This document shows, piece by piece, positions 8,436-18,022 of a stretch of DNA of 18,744 nucleotides; position 1 is the stretch's first letter, and every line of letters begins with the position of its first letter. The translations under genes were made by a program, and so were the position numbers. Source of the stretch: Trebouxia sp. TZW2008 (Eukaryota; Chlorophyta; Trebouxiophyceae; Trebouxiales; Trebouxiaceae); NCBI GenBank assembly GCA_002118135.1, contig BDIU01000111.1, positions 4,753-23,496 of the forward strand, read 5' to 3'. The notes beneath the pieces are model-generated. The model was not told where the DNA came from and did no database searches. It saw only the letters and a program-made list of their open reading frames with translations.

Positions 8436-11400
8436 TCATCTGGCAATGGCATGCAAGTTGGTGCGCATGACAGATGGAGTTGGACTTGAGCGATGGTCAA
8501 AGTTTGGTCTCCATGCAGCTCCTTCTGCAGGCTTGCCACGTTCCTGCAAACAGTATACAGTGTATTAGAACTGTGCGGCATATGCATCAACTTGGGCGTG
8601 AGTTGTGTCAAAGATGCTCTTATCGCTAGCGGTCTTTGTATCACATGCATGATTGTGTTTCCTGCAGTTGATCACTGACAGGATCATGTGTGAAAGCAGC
8701 AACAATTTTGAATGACCTCTGTGTGCAGCGCATCCAACAGCGCATGCATTCCAGTGCTCCGTAAGCGATCAAGGTGTCTGCGTGCGGGTTACGCAAGTAT
8801 ATGCTTTTTGCAAAGCATGGGGCTGGCAGCATTACCTGCTTCAGCTCTGGGCAGGGGACGTAAGCATAAGGCTTGCCAAGAGGCCCTGTGCTGCCTGCAT
8901 GTGGAGGCTTGAAAGGCGCTGTTTCTGTCTTGCCCGAGCTGACCCTTTTTGCTGCTGGTCCCAAGGGCACGTACTGCACATCATACCCTCAAAGTTTCAG
9001 CTCAGCAGTCAGCATGTCAAGCAAAATGCTACACCAAGAGTGACAGATGTACCACTTCTGAGTGCTTGACAACTAGCAGCTGGCTTTAGGCAGCCAAGGC
9101 AAATGCAAATGTACCAGTGTCATGTTGGGCAGCGTTAATCAAACATTGCTAGATGACTGGCCAGATGCGGCAGATTCACTGATGTACGCATTGTGTGCAA
9201 CTCTGGTCTGATATGCAGCACAGCCAATTGTTGCCAAACTGTCACACAACTTGGCTTGCTGTGACGATTGTCAACTTGATGGTGGTTGGCAGCAGTCTGC
9301 ACAGGCATTCCTCTGGAGTGAACTGCTACAGAGCGCATATGAGATAAAAGGCATTGCTAGCTAGATATCGGGGTGCTCACTCCTGACACTGCTACATTGA
9401 CTTGCATGCACTTCAGAGCTACAAAGCACCCTCACTGGCACACTTGGGCTGAGTAGCAGAGAGCTCTACCTCAATCTTGTTGAACAGTGCCCCGACTCGC
9501 CCAACTGTGGGTGGTCTAAAGACTGCAGACTCTGCAGGCTTTGAGGCCTTAGCAGGTGCTGTGCCTGGCTTCTTCCAGTCAAGTGGACTTGCATGATACT
9601 CATACTCGCCCATCTGCACAACACAACAAAAACAGGGATTGAGATATCTGGCCATGGGTCATGAACACTGTATACTCTGCAGCCTTTGAGGCCTTTGCAG
9701 GTGCTGAGCCTGGCTTCTTCCAGTCAAGTGGATTTGCATGATTCTCATAGTCCCCCATCTGCATAAGGCAGCACCTGTCAACAGCTCTTTCAGCACATGC
9801 TGGCAGGCTGGTTGCACAACACAGGCACTGAGTATGATGACAGTGCTGTGCCCAGCTTCTTTTCAGTCAAGTGGATTTGCCTGATTCTCCTGGTTCCCCA
9901 TCTGCGTAAGGCAGCACCTGTCAACAGCTCTTTCAGCACATGCTGGTAGGCTGGTTGGACAATACAGGCATTGAGTATGATGACAGTGCTGTGCCTGGCT
10001 TCTTCCAGTCAAGTGGATTGGCATGATACTCATTCTCGCCCATCTGCACAAGGCGGCATCAGTCAATAGCTCTTTTAGCACATGCTCGCAGGGTCGTTGC
10101 ACAATACGCCCATCTGTGCAAGGCATCAGAAAATGTCATGAACAGTCAAGAACATCAGGGAGGAATTGGATTTTACATCCTTAAGCCAGCCAACAAGGCT
10201 GTGATGGACATGTCCAGGGGATGGCAGATGTTTGCTCCTGTACCAACCAAGCTGAGCCCTTCGAGCATGCTAGGCTTGACGAATAGACAATGAAGCAACA
10301 GTGAACTGATGCATCAGCGATCTTTCCATGGGCAATGGCTGAAATCAGGCTGCCTAAACGCACGCTGTCTAGGACTGGCTCATGCAGAAGCTCACACGCG
10401 AGAACGAAATGACTCTGTGACGATGTGCAGAGCTGCAAAGGCAGCAGAAGCTTGCGTGACGGCAGAAAATTCACAGTCTTGCCAGCATGACAGCATGTGA
10501 TGTCACCGCATGCATCACGTACCACTCCCTTGTAGCCTTTGCGCTCGCTGAGGGTGGTTTTGTTGAACCCGTACCCTCCCTTCTTCATGGGATTGGTGGT
10601 GATCTGACGCAAGGGATGTACAAATTCGCCTTTCTTATGCCTCAGCTCTGGGTTCTGCAGCATAACAATCCCAAAAAAGTGACATTCTGCTTTTTGACAG
10701 GTTGAGCATTCAACACCAAAGCAGCTGTTGGCCATAGCACAGCACAGAAGGCTGCAAAGATAAAAACAAACAGCTGCACCAACACATGAATGATTCTGCT
10801 GCAAGATGTGCCGTAAAAGCTTTAAACTTGCAGACAAGGCTGCAGTGACACAAAAAAGGTTGGCCTTACTGGCTCGTAGGGTATTTTGCCGCCGATTGTG
10901 CCGTAAGAGGTGCCTCCTTGTGCTGCTGGCGCCTTCTTCATAGGGCTGGCTTGCTTAAATGGCACGGTTGACGCTTCAGGCTTTGCATCTTTGCACTTGC
11001 GCTTTCCTGCCAGCCTAGGAGAATCGTGATGAACGTTACATTTTCTAGCATACATTGCTAAGAAAGTGGGACAACTCATGTCTTGCCAGGCAGGCTTGCC
11101 TTGAGCGTTACAGAACGGACGTCTGATGTCAACTGGTGGACGTCAGACAAGATCAGCTAGCCTGACAAAGGTGACAAACATGTTCCAGAACAGATGGTCA
11201 CCATGCATGCAGGTCTTGCTCCAGCAAAACAGCAGCAAAGCTGGGTAAGCTATTTCTGGACCGCATTGGAGCACATGGTGGCATGGCATGCACAGCAACC
11301 TAGGCTATTCTGTACCTGGTTTGAGCGTCGGAGAAAATGTCCCCAGTATGGATTGACGCAAACTTGGAAAATGTTGCATCATTGGTCTGCATAAAACAAA

Positions 11401-11621
11401 GTATGATCTCTATTTTTCAGAAACATGCCAACAGCAAAAGATTTGATCTGAAACATGGCAGCATCACGTTTGTTGCTCACCTTGCCAGTCTTTGTGCAGC
11501 CTAGTGCTGGCTTGAAACTGCCAGACAAAGTGCTTTCTTTGGGAGGCTTGTACGCTTTGCTGTATATGACACCAGGATGCAGATATCCTGGCTCGCTGAA
11601 TGTACCCCACTTGGTTGCCAT
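8436..11621 (-). CDS. CFAP96: CFAP96 (C4orf47)-like cilia- and flagella-associated protein
   Basis: Seven minus-strand exons: 11621-11481, 11386-11316, 11014-10870, 10654-10523, 9613-9470, 8973-8836, 8543-8436. They give 292 residues, close to the roughly 310 of the human protein. Phases agree, including the split Arg codon between exons 2 and 3. Seen: WGTFSEPGY at 5-13, like the family's N-terminal G-FSE-Y segment; SYGTIGG at 107-113; ITTNPMKKGGYGF at 137-149, like the family's YTNPGKKG-GYGY; a C-terminal TPSVMRTNLHAIAR like the family's ending. The start is the only in-frame ATG after a TAA. Known: the family is small, basic, rich in Gly/Pro/Lys, without enzyme motifs, and associated with cilia and centrosomes. 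Here it implies an organism with flagella. Identification is from remembered family motifs. Exons 5 and 6 are the least conserved and rest on frame and splice sites. Confidence 0.77.
8974..9469 (-). other. Intron 5 of the CFAP96-like gene
   Basis: Donor GTAGAG after ATTGAG, acceptor TGTGCAG. No exon copies or coding-like stretches were recognised. Confidence 0.5.
9614..10140 (-). repeat. 142-145-bp tandem array of CFAP96 exon 5 copies
   Basis: The exon 5 start with its acceptor (plus-strand CCCATCTGC) occurs at 9609 (true exon), 9754, 9897, 10039 and, shortened, at 10109. Spacings are 145, 143, 142 and 70 bp. Read on the minus strand, the 9754 unit is open for about 30 codons (MGDYENHANPLDWKK-like). 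The 9897 unit stops after NPLD. The 10039 unit is open but loses the downstream half. Only the 9609 copy continues to a good GTAGAG donor. The array lies in intron 4, upstream of the exon in gene direction. Confidence 0.87.
11121..11148. repeat. Hairpin in CFAP96 intron 2
   Basis: GTCTGATGTC and GACGTCAGAC form a 10-bp stem with one mismatch around an 8-base loop. Function unknown. Confidence 0.4.
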
Positions 11622-12480
11622 AAGCGCTTGCGGCCTTCTGTTTGCCCGATAGGTCAGCTGAGGAGATTATGCGCCACTTAACCCGTTCAGAGCCCGAACT
11701 GTCTGCTTTTTAGCGGTGAAGGTATTGATCGCGACGCGAACGCCGACAGGTGGGAAAGACGGGATGAAATTGACGGTCCTGCGACACAGTCGTCGAGTGC
11801 CGGGCTTGAAGTAACCTGTCCTTCTGGACAAGCTCACGACACGGCAGGGCTCAGTTTAGAAACACGCACAACTCGCCAGACTTGGCGTGTGTCTTGACGC
11901 AGAGCCCCCGTTGTGAAACAGCTCACGACGCCGCAGAGCGTTCAGGCATTGTCTCTGCTGCGCTCCCGTTTGTGTGTCTGAGCGTCCGTGTGTGGGTTTA
12001 GTCACAGGCACATGCCTAGGTCAGAACTTTGTACAGATCAGCTGAATTTCTTTGATTTCGTTTTTCGAAGACCATTTTCTGTAGTCTGATGCAATTGTTC
12101 TTTGTTGTGCCGCACATGCTGTCCTAAGGGCCATGGAATGGCAAAACAAGCTGGTAAATCTCTTGCTCTTTATCTGCAAAATGATCAGGCAGAACCTTGA
12201 CTGTCACGATGTTTCTAGCTATGCAAGCTGCAGCCAACATGTTGAGAGTTGTTATGACACTGTGAGCAAGACAGAGTTTCACAACAACCCCTCAAGCCAT
12301 AAGTCATGCTGGGAAATTGCCTTCAGATCTCATTGCAAGTGCACAGATCATGGGCATCAAAGTTCCCTAGGTTATCAACTTGGTCTCAGAGGGCGGTCAC
12401 GTGTCGGGAAAATTTGAGTCAAAGCGGCTGGAATTTGTTGATATTGTCTGTTGACCCCCCTGTTGGGTCCCAAGGACAGT
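11622..12480. promoter_or_regulatory. CpG-rich divergent promoter region
   Basis: The 11.65-12.0 kb stretch has many CpG dinucleotides, in contrast with the CpG-poor, TG/CA-rich introns around it. It lies just upstream of the CFAP96 start codon (11621) and between divergent genes. AGCTCACGAC followed by a GCAG-ending variant is repeated at about 11829 and 11920. CGCCA/TGGCG forms a small dyad near 11871. No TATA box is evident. From 12.0 to 12.4 kb the sequence is ordinary, and a 94-codon open frame at 12133-12417 has no recognisable content. Confidence 0.45.
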
Positions 12481-12510
12481 AAAATTGATTGATTGATTGA
12501 TTGGAATCTG
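12430..12510 (+). mobile_element. Possible truncated non-LTR retroelement tail with (ATTG)n
   Basis: A GACCC/GGGTC hairpin is followed by GACAGTAAA and then four to five ATTG units. TGGAATTTG just upstream and TGGAATCTG directly after the tail resemble a 9-bp target-site duplication with one mismatch. A simple-repeat tail after a short 3' hairpin is typical of non-LTR elements and SINEs. Only about 65 bp would remain, so the assignment is tentative. Confidence 0.4.
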
Positions 12511-12552
12511 GTCAAAGCTGTGGGCACATTCCCCGTTGTTGCTCGTTGTTAG

Positions 12553-12567
12553 CGGCGCGATGCGCCG
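12553..12567. promoter_or_regulatory. CpG-rich dyad upstream of the GGCT-like gene
   Basis: CGGCGC, GAT, GCGCCG: a perfect 6-bp inverted repeat about 285 bp before the predicted start codon, in a CpG-rich stretch (12530-12850) that probably contains the promoter and 5' UTR. No known factor site is claimed. Confidence 0.3.
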
Positions 12568-12851
12568 AGTGGCGTTTCCACATGTCACATCGGAGCGTGT
12601 GGTACTCGCCTGTATGCGGCAGCCATGCCACCCGCTTGACTTTTCACGTTCAGGTGCTGTGCCGGTCATCCTTGAAACCAAGTTTTCAAACGAAAGAACT
12701 TCGGAGAGTGCTCTCTCCTACGAGGTGCGAACAGCAGCTGACAGCAGAGGCGCAGGCGGCAAGGCAATGCGCAAGCTGCCATGCACCTGAGATGCACACG
12801 CGACGTCTGCTACTGTTGTGGACTTCTCTCTCATGTTGTGCAAGGCTCAGC

Positions 12852-15800
12852 ATGGGAAACAACGGAGGTTTTGAGACAGCATCAGCGCCACCTCCTCCAG
12901 TTAGCGATGCAGAGAGGCTGGCACGTGCTAAGGTGAGTGTTCCCTGAGCGCACAGCGCAGTGACAATGATCACACAGAGTGACATCTCCCTGTGAAAGCA
13001 AACACAATATGTCAAGTGATGGCATATAATGCAATTGTATTTTGGGCGAAAACACAGCTATTTTTAAGCAAAAACTGCCAGGTCACAACATGCTGCAGTG
13101 CAGGGCTACCCCTACCCAAGGCCAAACTCATCTTTTGTCTATGTCAATGGCCAAACATACGAGTTTGATGATAGCCAGTGGATGGGAGCGGGAGGTCTGG
13201 AATGGCTCAAGACCTCAACCCCCTTTGGTGAGCTCAGGTATTGTCAAAAAGCCTGTACACCACTCACATTCATATTGATCAAAAGGCAACAGATAACGTT
13301 GGCGCATATGTGCCATGTGCTGATATGCTAAGGCTGCAGTGCTGCCTTAGCATTCTAACATCATATGCACAGTATGATATATACTATGCACATATTGTGC
13401 GGTTTGCAAGCTTACTGCACATATAGGATACTTACTATGCATATGCTGTATGCAAATTTACACATTGGTTGTAAAGATGCGATGCTGGACTTGATGCCTT
13501 CAGTGCCCTGAGCAAAGCCTCACATGCAAGTGCAACAAAGCTTGCTCTTGCCATTGTCATGGAGGAAACTTCGATCTCTGCACTTCTGCATGCAACAAGG
13601 CCACTGCATGTTTTGCTGGCTGCTCGTCAATGCTTCAGCTTGCTTTGTTTGACTCTCTAACCTGCAAAGCAGCAGCAGCTGCTGCTGTTGCTGTTTCTGA
13701 TGTCAGCATCCTTGCTGCAGCATTGCTCAAGTCCTTAAAAACCACGATGCCAAATGGGAGCTGACGCGTGAAGAGCCTTTGACGCCAGTGCTAGCTGTTG
13801 GCAGCAATGCAGCACCAGACCAGCTTGCTCGCAAGTTTCCCCAGCAGCTGTTCCCAGAGGGAGTCGTCATCCCCGTGCTTAGATGTGTGCTGCCAGACTT
13901 TGATGTGGTGTATGCGCCACTGATTTCATCATACGGCTCCTGCACAGGTAAAGTACTGGTGCTTGCTGCTGATGCAGCACACATTAGAAATCGATCAATC
14001 AGCAAAATCAATGTTCATCCCCGTGCTCAGATGTGGGCTGCCAGACTTTTACATGGTTTATGCACCGCTGATTTCATCATATGGATTCTGCACAGGTAAT
14101 CACTGCTTGCTGCTTACAAAGCACACAGCAGATATTGATCAACCAGTAGATTCAATTTTGATTTGCTTGCCTTGTCAGCTGTACTAACCAAGCTCCACCA
14201 AGTCTATCTGCAAAGAAAGGAAACATGGGCTGTAGCAACAAGCAAGAAAGATATTGCGTAATTCACAATTTGCACTGTACTTCAAGTGATTCACTCTGTC
14301 AAATGTTACACACTGCATATCCAGTATTGCGGCAATTTTTATGGCAATTCACTGGTTTGAATGCTGTGCAGTAACCTTAGAGTATTCCCCAGGGTCAGCT
14401 GTTGCAATTTTTGTAACTTACCTTCAGCCGCACCTGCTCAAGCGCATGGATGAAACAGAGGGTGCATACAGTCTTTCTGCAATTGAGATCTTGACAACCT
14501 AATTCTATGCTGTGCAGCAACCTTGGAGTACTCCCCAGGGTCAGCTGTTGCCATTTTTGTAACCTACCTTCAGCCGCACCTGCTCAAGCGCATGGATGAA
14601 ACAGAGGGTGCATACAACCTGTGTGAGCTAACAGAGGTCCAACTGCAAATCGCTCTGGGCCTCCAGGACTATAAGTAAGCCCTGCCTGCTGCGACAAGAA
14701 TGCAAAGGGAAAAGAAAAGAACAGTCTATGCCATCAGGCGTCATGACGGGAGCCTGTATGTATAGAGGCAGCTTCATATCCTGATATGTTGGGGTAAAGT
14801 GCATTTGCAGGAATGTTGTGCGTAAATCACCCAAAAGGTGCAACCTGTGCTAGTTCACAGAGGCACAGCTGCAAATTGCTTTGAGCCTGCAGGACTACAA
14901 GTGAGCCCTTCCTGCTATAATGATGTAGACTGTGTCTGGGCAAAATGCATGTGTAAGTCACGTGAGTGGTGTTGTTCCAGAGCTTGTATGCTTGAGTATA
15001 GATACTAAAGCAACGTTACAACCTGTGTGAGCTAACAGAGACTGCAGATCGCTTGGGTCTGCAGAACTACAATCAAATATTTCGTTCTCATTCATGTAAT
15101 TGCATGCTAGACATGCTCAGCAGGCCCAGCAGGTACGTACTGGAGCAGTATTTTGTCTCCATCCAAGTTGGTCATGTGCTCACCTGAGTCATTCATGTTC
15201 AAAAGTACGTCTTGCTATGTCAGAGTAAAGCATTTGCAAGAAGGTCAAACATAACTCACATGTTTGCTGCTTGAGACCTATTACAGGTCGAACTACAGGT
15301 CGCTCTGGGCCTGCAGGACTACAAGTAAGCCTCTCTTGTCGTGTCAGAATAGTGCCAAGACTGCGCGCAATGCATGCCTGCCTATACAGAACAAGTATGC
15401 CTGCCTATATACACATTACATGTCAGGGCATTGTCAAGACCTGTGCGCAATGCATGCCTGCCTAGATAGACATTCCACTTTTGTAGCCAGCGCCATCACT
15501 TGTGTTGCTTGAGCTCTTGGCTCAGTACCCATTTCAACAAAAGGGGCTTGTGCTCAGTGTCAAGAGGCACCTGTGCCTAGGCTGTCAGCGGTGACGCATA
15601 TGGTGTGGCATTTGCATTGTATCAATACGGGATTTTTCTCAGTTTCAATCATTGCCTTTACTGGGCTGTCAACACGTTACATTTATGATGTGGCATTTGC
15701 TCTGCAACAACAGGCGATTTTGCCGAGTGTCAATGACTGCCTCTGCTGGGCCATCAACCCAATCGCACTCATGATGTGGCGTTTGCATCATGAGCGGATG

Positions 15801-16867
15801 GCGCTACGTGTCGACGACTGCTTTTTGGAAGGCTATCGACGTGTTTCACCTCTAGTTTGGCTTTTGTAGGGACGGCAAAGTAGGCCGACAGATCCTAGGC
15901 ACAATCTATCAGTACAACCACCAGCATGGCTCCTTGAATCTGCCTGTAGAGGGCTACCCTCAAAACGTGCCAATCGCCATCAAGGTCTGCCAAGCTCTTA
16001 TGACCTCGCTGTGATTTCTCTGTGTGACGACTGCTTTGATGCCAGTGAACTCCATGGCAAATTGTCGTTGTTCAGAGCCCATACTGCAGTCAACATGTAG
16101 TCACTGGTCCCACCCCAACTGCATTGTCCTTACGCCAAGAACATTGTGGTATTGTTTGATGTATAAAGAGAAAGCACTGGAAGTACCAATGCAGCAACAA
16201 GCTCAACAAACAGGCATGTTGCAGCAGTGCATGTTGCTCTGCAACACATCACTTGCGTATGGTTGTTGATACCAGTTTTCCAACCAATGATTCTACCCTG
16301 CATTTTGCCATGAGGAAATAGCTTTTGCAATTTTGCAATCGCTTTGGCGCACCTGTAGTTCCTGTTGGTGCAGCAGCTTGCAGCAGTGGACCACTGCATT
16401 CTGCCATGGGCAAATTGTGTTTGGGGCCCATTTGAAGAATATGTTCTGTGCAGGAGATTGCAGCAGTTGACCGGGTTTTCCCTGCATTAGATCAAGAGGA
16501 GATGCAACTAGCCTGCAAACATGTACTGAACCCTGTGACTTCGAGCATGGGCGATGAACCCAAGGACGTGGATGAGCCAGGTCATGATGCACACAAGTTG
16601 ACTCCAGAGCCATTACCAATGGCAGCAGCTGCACAAGCAGGTGCTGAGTCAAATGGCGCGCATGGTGGCTGTCAGTCAAACAATGAACAGCCCATTTGGC
16701 TGCAGAGTAGAGATGAGTTGGATCCCTGGGTGTTGCAGAATTTGAGAGATGGGGACCGGCGTCTTAAAATGGTCCAGGCTTTGACAGATCTTGCTTTGCC
16801 CTTCCGTTATGGTGCGTCGCGTGTTGTGCGAGCGCTGGGCAACTTGTTTTCTGAGAATGTCAGTTGA
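12852..16867 (+). CDS. Gamma-glutamylcyclotransferase-like domain protein
   Basis: Six exons with matching phases: 12852-12932, 13104-13237, 13721-13947, 14518-14674, 15870-15984, 16454-16867; 375 residues. The middle shows the GGCT-fold signature: PVLAVGSNAAPDQL (94-107) matching the AYGSN substrate loop; LPDFDVVYAPLISSYGS, like the L-DF segment; TATLEYSPGSAVAIFVTYL, like the strand before the active site; LLKRMDETEGAYNL (169-182). E177 aligns with the catalytic Glu of human GGCT (E98 in its LDEQEG). The loop Tyr is Val98 here. Known: such enzymes release 5-oxoproline from gamma-glutamyl peptides, but many relatives have other or unknown roles, so no substrate is claimed. Residues 239-375 form an extension with a low-complexity Ala/Gly/Asn centre. 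ATG 12852 was chosen, though in-frame ATG 12792 would add a hydrophobic N-terminus. The exon 5 donor, GTCTGC, is weak. Confidence 0.68.
13238..13720 (+). other. Intron 2 of the GGCT-like gene, with hairpin
   Basis: AT-rich, with ATGCACATAT-like words around 13350-13450. ATGCTAAGGC (13325-13334) and GCCTTAGCAT (13344-13353) form a perfect 10-bp stem with a 9-base loop. An 18-bp CAG/CTG palindrome lies near 13670-13690. No coding content is seen. Confidence 0.5.
14010..14095 (+). repeat. Downstream copy of GGCT-like exon 3 end with donor
   Basis: Repeats the last roughly 86 bp of exon 3 at 148-bp spacing. The frame is intact (IPVLRCGLPDF to SSYGFCTG), and so is a CACAG/GTAATC donor at 14096. 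It lacks the GSN-loop part. An ATTGATCA-like word near each copy shows that flanking intron was duplicated too. Confidence 0.8.
14372..14500 (+). repeat. Upstream copy of GGCT-like exon 4
   Basis: A copy of exon 4 with its TGTGCAG acceptor, 146 bp before the true exon at 14518. It is open and nearly identical through the catalytic MDETEGAY, then diverges (SLSAIE) and has no donor. It starts GTAACC rather than GCAACC after joining, changing Ala to Val. It is so close to the true exon that it looks recent. Confidence 0.82.
14850..15330 (+). repeat. Three downstream copies of the exon 4 end
   Basis: The end of exon 4 (CTGCAAATCGCT to GACTATAAGTAAG) is repeated near 14857-14905, 15020-15080 and 15283-15330. 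The first has lost its donor (AAGTGAGC), the second is degraded, and the third keeps both a TTACAG acceptor and a GTAAGC donor, reading VELQVALGLQDYK. The third could be a working alternative micro-exon in the same phase. Confidence 0.75.
15590..15850 (+). repeat. 86-bp tandem repeat, three units
   Basis: TGRTGTGGCRTTTGC occurs at about 15600, 15687 and 15773, and GTCAATGACTGCC-like words recur at the same interval. It lies in intron 4, just before exon 5. It bears no clear relation to an exon. Confidence 0.7.
15985..16453 (+). other. Intron 5 of the GGCT-like gene
   Basis: CCATGGCAAATTGT with a following GAGCCCAT (about 16052-16082) resembles CCATGGGCAAATTGTG with GGGCCCAT (about 16404-16432) just before exon 6. 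A weaker relative, TTTTGCCATGAGGAAAT, lies near 16303. No coding content. Confidence 0.5.
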
Positions 16868-17828
16868 CGCCTGTTTTGCACTTCTCCAGAGTAATGCTAA
16901 CATGTTCATCTTATTACAAACAGAATGCACCCAATTTTGATGTTCTTTGCCAACAGTTGACAGTGCTGCGGTAGCCGCCAGTCAATGCTCAAAGACTTTG
17001 CCATGCTCGGTAAGTTGAGAACTTGTATGGCAACAGGGTTTACAAAGTTAACATGCAATATCAAAGTGTTTACAGGCTGAGTGCGTTCTTTAAATTAGGC
17101 AACTCTCTGATGAAAAGCCAAGTTGCAGGGCTCTTCAATGTTATGTCTGGGTACAGCTAGGAGCGTAAGTCACACCACTGTGGCAGCACTGCACTTCATA
17201 TATAGCCATGTGTTTCCTGATGCGTTGCATTTGAATAGACAGCGTTCGAAAAGCAAGTCAGCACAGTGGTCTGTGCATCAGAGCTTCCCAGCCTAAGCTC
17301 AAATGAATATTGCTGCTGATGTTGAAGCTGAAGCACAAGGTGTGCAACATGGCAGTGGAGTCAAGATTGTATGTGTTTCTCTGCATCAGTTGCTGTTGGT
17401 CTGATGAACTCTTGCAGACATGGCTGTGCCTTCAGCATAATTGTTTCTGCAAATGACCTTGCATGCCTGGCTGAAAGCAGTTCAATACGAGGCAAGGTGC
17501 TTGAGAGCAAAAATTTAGGAATTCCAGATTGTTCGTGTTGAAATAACACGAGTCGCTGCAAAGAGTCAAGCATCCCATGTTGGGCGTGGTGAAATAACAC
17601 AAAGGCCCCTTCAGGCTGGTTGATGCACCTGCAAGTAGCTAGCATTACCAAAGTTAGGACTCCCGCCAAAAATTGTGACCACACAGCAAAGAGACAACAC
17701 CCTGCAGGCAGGTAAGTGCAATTGATGCATCTGTGAAGTGAAGGTGTCGGTTTGTGGATGCCTGCTGGCTGGCTGACTACCAACTTGGTCGTTGCATGGT
17801 TGACAGCCAACACTGCTCCTCTTCACTT
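16868..17828. other. Region without an assignable gene
   Basis: Presumably the 3' UTR of the GGCT-like gene followed by intergenic DNA. The longest frame is minus 17813-17361 (150 codons), with no recognised motif and no splice support. It contains a 17-residue internal repeat (VLFHHAQHG / VLFQHEQSG) caused by a 51-bp direct repeat at 17535 and 17586. TCGTGTT-GAAAT-AACACGA at 17533-17551 is a perfect 7-bp hairpin. Confidence 0.45.
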
Positions 17829-17883
17829 AGCAGGAAGCGCCATGGTGCCCAGTATCAAGGGTTTGGAGGCTGCAAGGGGAGAG
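17829..17883 (+). other. Possible plus-strand exon fragment
   Basis: A TTAGCAG acceptor is followed by GCCATGG and an open stretch (MVPSIKGLEAARGE) ending in a good GAG/GTGCGT donor. The start context is favourable, but no continuing exon was found in the window. It is not assignable to a family. Confidence 0.22.
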
Positions 17884-17983
17884 GTGCGTTCTGCAATTAG
17901 CAATCCAGGTTGAGATACACAGCAGTAGGAAGATGCTTTTTGCACAGCCAGAAATAAAGTAACGTATAGCAGCAGACACTCAC

Positions 17984-18022
17984 CTTAGAACACAAATACT
18001 GAGAATCAGAGGGTGATGACGG
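17984..18022 (-). other. Possible 39-nt minus-strand exon
   Basis: Read leftward: acceptor TGCTCCAACAG, then 13 open codons (PSSPSDSQYLCSK), then a strong AAG/GTGAGTG donor. It lies at the downstream edge of the 25-bp acceptor-like array, so it may be the true exon of which the array units copy the acceptor. No family is recognised. Confidence 0.3.

Noticed and set aside
10181..10837. 218-codon minus-strand open frame as a single-exon gene
   Set aside because: Its only recognisable part is CFAP96 exon 4 (10654-10523), with good splice sites on both sides. The flanks read as intron.
12133..12417. 94-codon frame between the divergent genes
   Set aside because: No recognisable domain and no splice signals tying it to a gene.
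14372..14500. Upstream copy as the true GGCT-like exon 4
   Set aside because: It diverges after GAY and lacks a donor. The 14518 copy continues to GTAAGC, with phase matching exon 5.
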